From assembly GCA_029240815.1 (NCBI GenBank), contig JARDZO010000068.1, positions 1 to 20,953 on the forward strand: a stretch of DNA of 20,953 nt. The letters run 5' to 3'. Origin of the DNA: Brevibacillus sp. (GTDB lineage: Bacteria > Bacillota > Bacilli > Brevibacillales > Brevibacillaceae). Of the stretch, positions 17,435 to 20,953 are shown in pieces. The notes below the pieces were generated by a model that had not been told where the DNA came from, searched no databases, and saw only the letters and a list, made by a program, of their open reading frames with translations. The position numbers were made by a program, and so were the translations under genes. The stretch's first letter is position 1. Every line of letters starts with the position of its first letter.

Positions 17435-17771
17435 GTTGCGGCGCTTGTGTACGGCGTTTCGGAAATTGCAGTTCGTATAGCTGCTGGTAGCGTCCTTGAT
17501 GACGAATCAGCTCTTCATGCGTACCGATTTCGACGATTGAGCCTTTTTCCAGCACGACGATTTGATCTGCCTGTTGGATCGTGGACAATCGGTGGGCAAT
17601 TACGAGACAGGTGCGTCCAGCCAAGAGCTGGGAAAGTGCGTGTTGAATCAATTGCTCAGACTCGGTATCGAGCGCCGCGGTGGCTTCGTCGAGGATGATC
17701 AACCGGGGATTCTTGAGAATGGCCCGCGCTATGGACAGGCGCTGCTTTTGGCCCCCGGACAGTTTGAAACG
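17406..17771 (-). pseudogene. 3' remnant of an ABC exporter (end of nucleotide-binding domain only)
   Basis: About 121 codons of homology remain. Reading from 17771 down: [11 protein letters not shown] (signature), IARAILKNP, then Walker B IILDEA, D-loop AALD and the switch IAHRLST, closing with a normal Gln/Pro-rich tail and TAA at 17406-17408. This is a LmrA/MsbA-type exporter half. The membrane domain and the Walker A part, normally about 450 residues, are gone. Upstream of RFK the frame runs through seven unrelated codons and hits TGA at 17787-17789. There is no proper start or ribosome site; a TTG inside the domain (17702) could be called as a start but would drop the signature motif. 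I see no inverted repeats of an insertion sequence at the break, so deletion or recombination is the likely cause. Confidence 0.85.
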
Positions 17772-17894
17772 ATATATCGTATTGTGTCAAGAATGAATGA
17801 TCGAAAGAGTAGGGGAAAAAGAAATTAGGCGACTAACAAAAAAATGCTTTAATACACAATAAAGAAATGCTAATATAACAAATGAAGATGTAAT
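17772..17894. other. AT-rich junction and leader region before the iron importer
   Basis: No gene fits. The base composition turns AT-rich at the edge of the ABC remnant. AAAATGCTTTAATACACAAT (17842-17861) and GAAATGCTAATATAACAAAT (17864-17883) look like an imperfect direct repeat. A possible -10 (TAATAT 17871-17876 or TATAAC 17874-17879) lies in the second copy; the matching -35 (TTTAAT, 17848-17853) is weak. Confidence 0.4.
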
Positions 17895-17931
17895 TGAGAA
17901 TGAATCTCTTTATTACTGAGAATCAATATCC
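17895..17931 (+). promoter_or_regulatory. Fur-box pair upstream of the siderophore permease operon
   Basis: TGAGAATCAATATCC (17917-17931) matches 11 of the 14 fixed positions of the Bacillus 7-1-7 Fur consensus TGATAATnATTATCA. A weaker copy, TGAGAATGAATCTCT (17895-17909), precedes it. They sit 50-90 bases before the first permease start and just after the candidate -10, as expected for iron-dependent repression. Confidence 0.7.
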
Positions 17932-17981
17932 TTATGATCAATATCAGAAAAAGCTCTGGATGGGGAAAAGTAGGGAAAACG

Positions 17982-18935
17982 ATGAAGAAGAGATATTTAG
18001 TTGTAGCACTCATCCTGCTGTCGATAGCTTCCTTGTTTATCGGTGTGAAGGACATTTCTCCTCTGGAACTGTTCGATCTCACGGAAGAAAAGACACAGGT
18101 TATGTGGATCAGTAGAATCCCACGATTGATCAGTATCATTATCGCGGGTGTCAGCATGAGTATCGTCGGTCTGATCATGCAGCAATTGACACGCAATAAG
18201 TTTGTATCACCCACAACAGCCGGTACAGAGGATTCTGTCCGTTTTGGGATATTAGTTTCCTTGATGCTGTTTACCGATGCGAGTCCGTGGCTGAAGCTGC
18301 TCGTGGCCTTCGTTTTTGCACTGCTGGGAACGTTCATCTTTATGAAAATTCTCGACAAGATCAAGTACAAGGACTCCATTTTCATCCCGCTGGTGGGTCT
18401 GATGTTTGGGAATATCGTTGGTTCGATTACGATGTTCTTTGCCTACAAATATGAGCTCATCCGCAACATGACAGCCTGGCTGCACGGAGACTTTTCCTCC
18501 ATCATGAAAGGGAGCTACGAACTGCTCTACATCAGCATACCTCTCGTCATCATTGCGTACTTGTTCGCCAATAAGTTCACCATCGCTGGGATGGGTGAGG
18601 AGTTCGCGATTAACTTGGGGCTGAATTATAAACAAGTGGTCAATATCGGTCTCATTATCGTGGCAATGGTATCTTCTCTCGTCATTCTCACGGTGGGCAC
18701 GATTCCATTCCTAGGATTGATCATCCCAAATATCGTCACGCTGTACTTGGGGGATAACCTGAAAAAGAGCTTGTCACATACGGCTTTGCTTGGGGCTGTT
18801 TTCGTTCTGTGCTGCGACATCTTGGGTCGCCTCATTATCTTCCCTTACGAAATTTCCATCGGTCTGATGGTCGGTGTCGTCGGCAGCGCGATATTCATTT
18901 TCTTACTTATGAGAAGAAAGGCGTATGACCGATGA
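17982..18935 (+). CDS. yclN: Iron-siderophore ABC permease, YclN-like
   Basis: 317 residues from ATG 17982, which follows TAGGG (17971-17975) and starts MKKRYLV; an in-frame ATG at 17934 lacks a ribosome site and lies at the edge of the Fur box. The protein is a FecCD-family permease with about nine hydrophobic helices. Segments such as SRIPRLISIIIAGVSMSIVG, RNKFVSPTTAGT and FPYEISIGLMVG closely match what I remember of Bacillus subtilis YclN (FpbN), the petrobactin permease, and the length is almost the same. GTIPFLGLIIPNI near the C terminus is the loop that contacts the ATPase. It pairs with the next permease, which overlaps it by ATGA. Expected role: ferric catecholate siderophore import, likely petrobactin, repressed by Fur. 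Ligand choice is inference from similarity. Confidence 0.88.
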   Translation: MKKRYLVVALILLSIASLFIGVKDISPLELFDLTEEKTQVMWISRIPRLISIIIAGVSMSIVGLIMQQLTRNKFVSPTTAGTEDSVRFGILVSLMLFTDASPWLKLLVAFVFALLGTFIFMKILDKIKYKDSIFIPLVGLMFGNIVGSITMFFAYKYELIRNMTAWLHGDFSSIMKGSYELLYISIPLVIIAYLFANKFTIAGMGEEFAINLGLNYKQVVNIGLIIVAMVSSLVILTVGTIPFLGLIIPNIVTLYLGDNLKKSLSHTALLGAVFVLCCDILGRLIIFPYEISIGLMVGVVGSAIFIFLLMRRKAYDR

Positions 18936-19876
18936 AAGCGAAGATTGTGGGCCTGACGATTGTTGCCATTGTGTTGATAGCTATATTCATGTTGATCGAT
19001 GCCGGCGGTAACTGGGATTACGTTCTCCCCCGGAGATTGAAAAAGATTCTGGCGATCGTATTGACTGGTAGTGTGATTGCCTTTTCTACACTGGTATTCC
19101 AGACCATTACGAACAACCGGATCTTAACTCCCAGCATTATCGGATTGGATTCCCTGTACATGTTCATTCAGACACTCGTCATCTTTGCTCTTGGCTCGAC
19201 CAGTCTGACGCTCATGAACAAAAATGTGAACTTCCTCATTTCAGTAGGTTTGATGGTCCTGTTTGCAGGTCTGCTATATAAATGGTTGTTTAAAAGGGAA
19301 GGGCAAAACATATACTTCCTGTTGTTAATTGGATTGATCTTCGGGACCTTGTTCAACAGCCTCTCAACCTTCTTGCAGTTGTTAATTGATCCAAATGAGT
19401 TTTTGCGAGTCCAAGATAAAATGTTCGCGAGCTTCAACAACGTAAACACGGATTTGTTAATCATTAGCTTTGTGTTAGTGATTGCCGTGGGGATTTACTT
19501 CTGGAGATATGTGAAATACCTCGATGTACTGTCACTGGGAAGAGACCAGGCAATCAATCTAGGGATTAATTACGACTTTGTAGTAAAGCGTTTCCTGATT
19601 ATCATCGCCATTCTCGTTTCGATCGCGACGGCATTGGTAGGTCCGATCACATTCCTCGGGCTGCTGGTCGCCAACGTGGCGCATCAATTCATGAAGACGT
19701 ATCAGCACAAGCATCTGATAGTTGGCTCAGCTCTGATCAGCATTATCGCGCTGGTGGGCGGCCTGCTGATTGTAGAACGCGTATTCACGTTCTCCACAAC
19801 CTTGAGCGTCATCGTCAACTTCATTGGTGGAGTGTACTTCATCTATCTTCTGTTAAAGGAGAATAAATCATGGTAG
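18932..19876 (+). CDS. yclO: Iron-siderophore ABC permease, YclO-like
   Basis: 314 residues; ATG 18932 overlaps the previous stop (ATGA), with AAAGG (18916-18920) upstream. It is the second FecCD-type permease of the importer, with multiple hydrophobic helices, RRLKKILAIVLTGSVIAFST near the start, RILTPSIIGLDSLY, and GPITFLGLLVANV as the ATPase-contact loop. Length and order match Bacillus subtilis YclO (FpbO). It forms a heterodimeric channel with the preceding protein. The last seven bases overlap the ATPase gene, indicating coupled translation. Confidence 0.88.
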   Translation: MKAKIVGLTIVAIVLIAIFMLIDAGGNWDYVLPRRLKKILAIVLTGSVIAFSTLVFQTITNNRILTPSIIGLDSLYMFIQTLVIFALGSTSLTLMNKNVNFLISVGLMVLFAGLLYKWLFKREGQNIYFLLLIGLIFGTLFNSLSTFLQLLIDPNEFLRVQDKMFASFNNVNTDLLIISFVLVIAVGIYFWRYVKYLDVLSLGRDQAINLGINYDFVVKRFLIIIAILVSIATALVGPITFLGLLVANVAHQFMKTYQHKHLIVGSALISIIALVGGLLIVERVFTFSTTLSVIVNFIGGVYFIYLLLKENKSW

Positions 19877-20628
19877 AAATCCGGAATGTCTCAAAACAGT
19901 ATGGCAGCAAAAATGTCGTGGAAAATGTGTCGTTGAACATCGCCAAAGGGAAAATCACGTCATTTATCGGGCCGAACGGGGCTGGAAAAAGCACCCTGCT
20001 GTCCATGATCAGCCGTCTCTTGACGAAGGATCAGGGAGAGATACTTTTGGAGGGAATCGAAATCGGTCAGTGTAAAAGCAGCGATCTGGCCAAAAAGATT
20101 TCGATTCTCAAACAGTCAAACCATATTACGATTCGTCTGACGATCCGTGAGCTGGTCAGCTTTGGCCGTTTTCCGTATTCGCAGGGGAATCTCACCAAAG
20201 AAGATTGGAAGCATGTGGATGATGCCATCCGTTACATGGAGCTGGAGGACATTCAGCACAAGTACCTGGACCAGCTAAGTGGAGGACAAAGACAGCGCGC
20301 TTATATCGCGATGGTTGTCGCACAGAATACGGAGTACATACTCCTCGATGAACCTCTCAACAATCTGGATATGAAGCATTCCGTTCAGATCATGAAGGTA
20401 CTGAGACGTCTTGTAGACGAAATGGGGAAAACCGTAGTTATTGTGATTCACGATATTAACTTTGCTTCTTGCTACTCTGATTACATCGTCGCACTCAAGG
20501 ACGGTAAGGTCGTCAAGGAAGGAACTACTGATGAAATCATCAGCACGAAGACCCTGAAAGACGTCTACGACATGGATATCCAAATCGAGGATATCGATGA
20601 AAACAAAATCTGCGTGTACTATGCCTGA
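19870..20628 (+). CDS. yclP: Iron-siderophore ABC transporter ATPase, YclP-like
   Basis: 252 residues, the length I recall for Bacillus subtilis YclP (FpbP). ATG 19870 follows AAAGGAG (19856-19862) inside the end of the permease gene. All ABC motifs are present: Walker A GPNGAGKST (34-42), Q-loop Gln82, signature LSGGQ (136-140), Walker B ILLDE ending at 161, D-loop NNLD and switch His194. It powers import by the two preceding permeases from the cytoplasmic side. No hairpin terminator follows; the lipoprotein gene starts 115 bases later with its own Fur-like box, so it may be transcribed both from read-through and its own promoter. Confidence 0.9.
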   Translation: MVEIRNVSKQYGSKNVVENVSLNIAKGKITSFIGPNGAGKSTLLSMISRLLTKDQGEILLEGIEIGQCKSSDLAKKISILKQSNHITIRLTIRELVSFGRFPYSQGNLTKEDWKHVDDAIRYMELEDIQHKYLDQLSGGQRQRAYIAMVVAQNTEYILLDEPLNNLDMKHSVQIMKVLRRLVDEMGKTVVIVIHDINFASCYSDYIVALKDGKVVKEGTTDEIISTKTLKDVYDMDIQIEDIDENKICVYYA

Positions 20629-20646
20629 TTTTGTTTTTTTCTTGCC

Positions 20647-20661
20647 TGAGAATGAGAATCT
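20647..20661 (+). promoter_or_regulatory. Second Fur-like box, before the lipoprotein gene
   Basis: TGAGAATGAGAATCT matches about 10 of the 14 Fur consensus positions and contains a tandem GAGAAT. A possible -10, TATGAT (20682-20687), lies 20 bases downstream, so the box would cover the -35 zone. This suggests separate iron control of the binding protein. Confidence 0.6.
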
Positions 20662-20684
20662 TTTTCTTTCGTTAAAATTATTAT

Positions 20685-20728
20685 GATGGTCTCGTCCATC
20701 GGTAATTTTAGATATAACCCAAAATTAC
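20685..20728 (+). repeat. Two adjacent inverted repeats in the lipoprotein gene leader
   Basis: GATGG-(6)-CCATC at 20685-20700 is directly followed by GTAATTTT-(11)-AAAATTAC at 20702-20728, a perfect 8-bp dyad just before the ribosome site AGAGGTGAT (20731-20739). They could be operators or 5' leader hairpins. The second ends so close to the ribosome site that it might influence translation. Confidence 0.4.
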
Positions 20729-20743
20729 GTAGAGGTGATAGAA

Positions 20744-20953
20744 GTGAACAAGAAATGGATTTTGCTTTTCATGACGGGGCTGCTAGCTTTAGTTACAGCT
20801 GCGTGCGGTTCAAATAGCGCGTCTCCTGCTCCTGCACAGACTACAGCAGCTTCTACAGATGCTGCAAAAGCTCCTGAGGCAGCTTCTGAAGAAGTAACCA
20901 TCAAGCACAAACTGGGTGAAGCAAAGCTGAAGAAAAACCCACAGACCGTCGTG
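20744..20953 (+). CDS. yclQ: Siderophore-binding lipoprotein, YclQ-like (3' end outside window)
   Basis: GTG 20744 follows AGAGGTGAT at good spacing, and the frame stays open to the window end (70 codons seen). The N terminus MNKKWILLFMTGLLALVTAA is a lipoprotein signal peptide, cleaved before the Cys of the lipobox (VTAAC-G). A low-complexity Ala/Pro/Ser/Thr linker then leads into VTIKHKLGEAKLKKNPQTVV, the usual first strand of a periplasmic-binding-type siderophore receptor (compare HxLGxxxVxxxPxRVV). Position after the ATPase matches Bacillus subtilis YclQ (FpbQ), which binds petrobactin. The ligand-binding residues lie beyond the window. Confidence 0.85.
   Translation, partial: MNKKWILLFMTGLLALVTAACGSNSASPAPAQTTAASTDAAKAPEAASEEVTIKHKLGEAKLKKNPQTVV

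Noticed and set aside
17406..17702. A short intact ATPase gene beginning with TTG at 17702
   Set aside because: The ABC signature motif continues in frame upstream of that TTG, and no ribosome site precedes it. It is the tail of a broken exporter gene.
1..20953. CRISPR arrays, tRNA or rRNA genes, transposases, prophage genes
   Set aside because: I looked for spaced direct repeats, cloverleaf-like segments and mobile-element proteins and saw none. This was a visual search, so small elements could be missed.

Overview
The window looks like chromosomal DNA of a low-to-mid GC Gram-positive rod. Strong AGGAGG-type ribosome sites, GTG starts, Bacillus-type Fur boxes and a YclNOPQ-like iron importer point to Bacillales, probably Brevibacillus or another Paenibacillaceae member. 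That assignment is an inference from gene style, not a database match. All positions and residue numbers were read by hand.

Region 1 (1-8530, + strand) is a tight six-gene operon, cut at its 5' end. It encodes the C-terminal part of a coiled-coil-like protein, a 782-residue protein of unknown family, a six-helix membrane protein carrying a von Willebrand A (vWA) domain with an intact metal site, a 212-residue beta-rich protein, a GTPase with a split zinc ribbon, and an 819-residue GAP1-like (GTPase-associated protein 1) protein with one C-terminal membrane helix. Genes touch or overlap by 1-4 bases, or are separated by 12-35 bases. Hydropathy and charge put the vWA domain outside the cell and the GTPase inside. 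I read the set as a membrane-spanning GTPase/vWA system of the kind predicted to act in membrane remodelling or cell defence. It is the best candidate here for a poorly described system. A structured 3' region ending in a hairpin terminator closes the operon.

Region 2 (8673-15763) is signalling. A minus-strand cupin gene is divergent from a giant (1997-residue) fusion protein: Ser/Thr kinase, AAA-type ATPase, long helical repeat region, GAF, PAS-like, HPt-like and CheA-like histidine kinase ATPase domains. A single-domain CheY-like regulator lies convergent and immediately downstream, and is the obvious phosphotransfer partner. The Ser/Thr kinase domain has NFG in place of DFG.

Region 3 (15852-17434) holds a MATE efflux gene with its own promoter and a strong terminator. 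That terminator runs into the 3' end of a minus-strand ABC exporter remnant (17406-17771), which keeps only the end of its nucleotide-binding domain. A sharp junction and an AT-rich stretch follow.

Region 4 (about 17850-20953, + strand) is a Fur-controlled siderophore importer matching the Bacillus subtilis YclNOPQ (petrobactin) layout: two permeases, an ATPase, then a lipoprotein gene cut by the window end, with a second Fur-like box in front of the lipoprotein gene. No tRNA, rRNA, CRISPR array or intact insertion sequence was seen.
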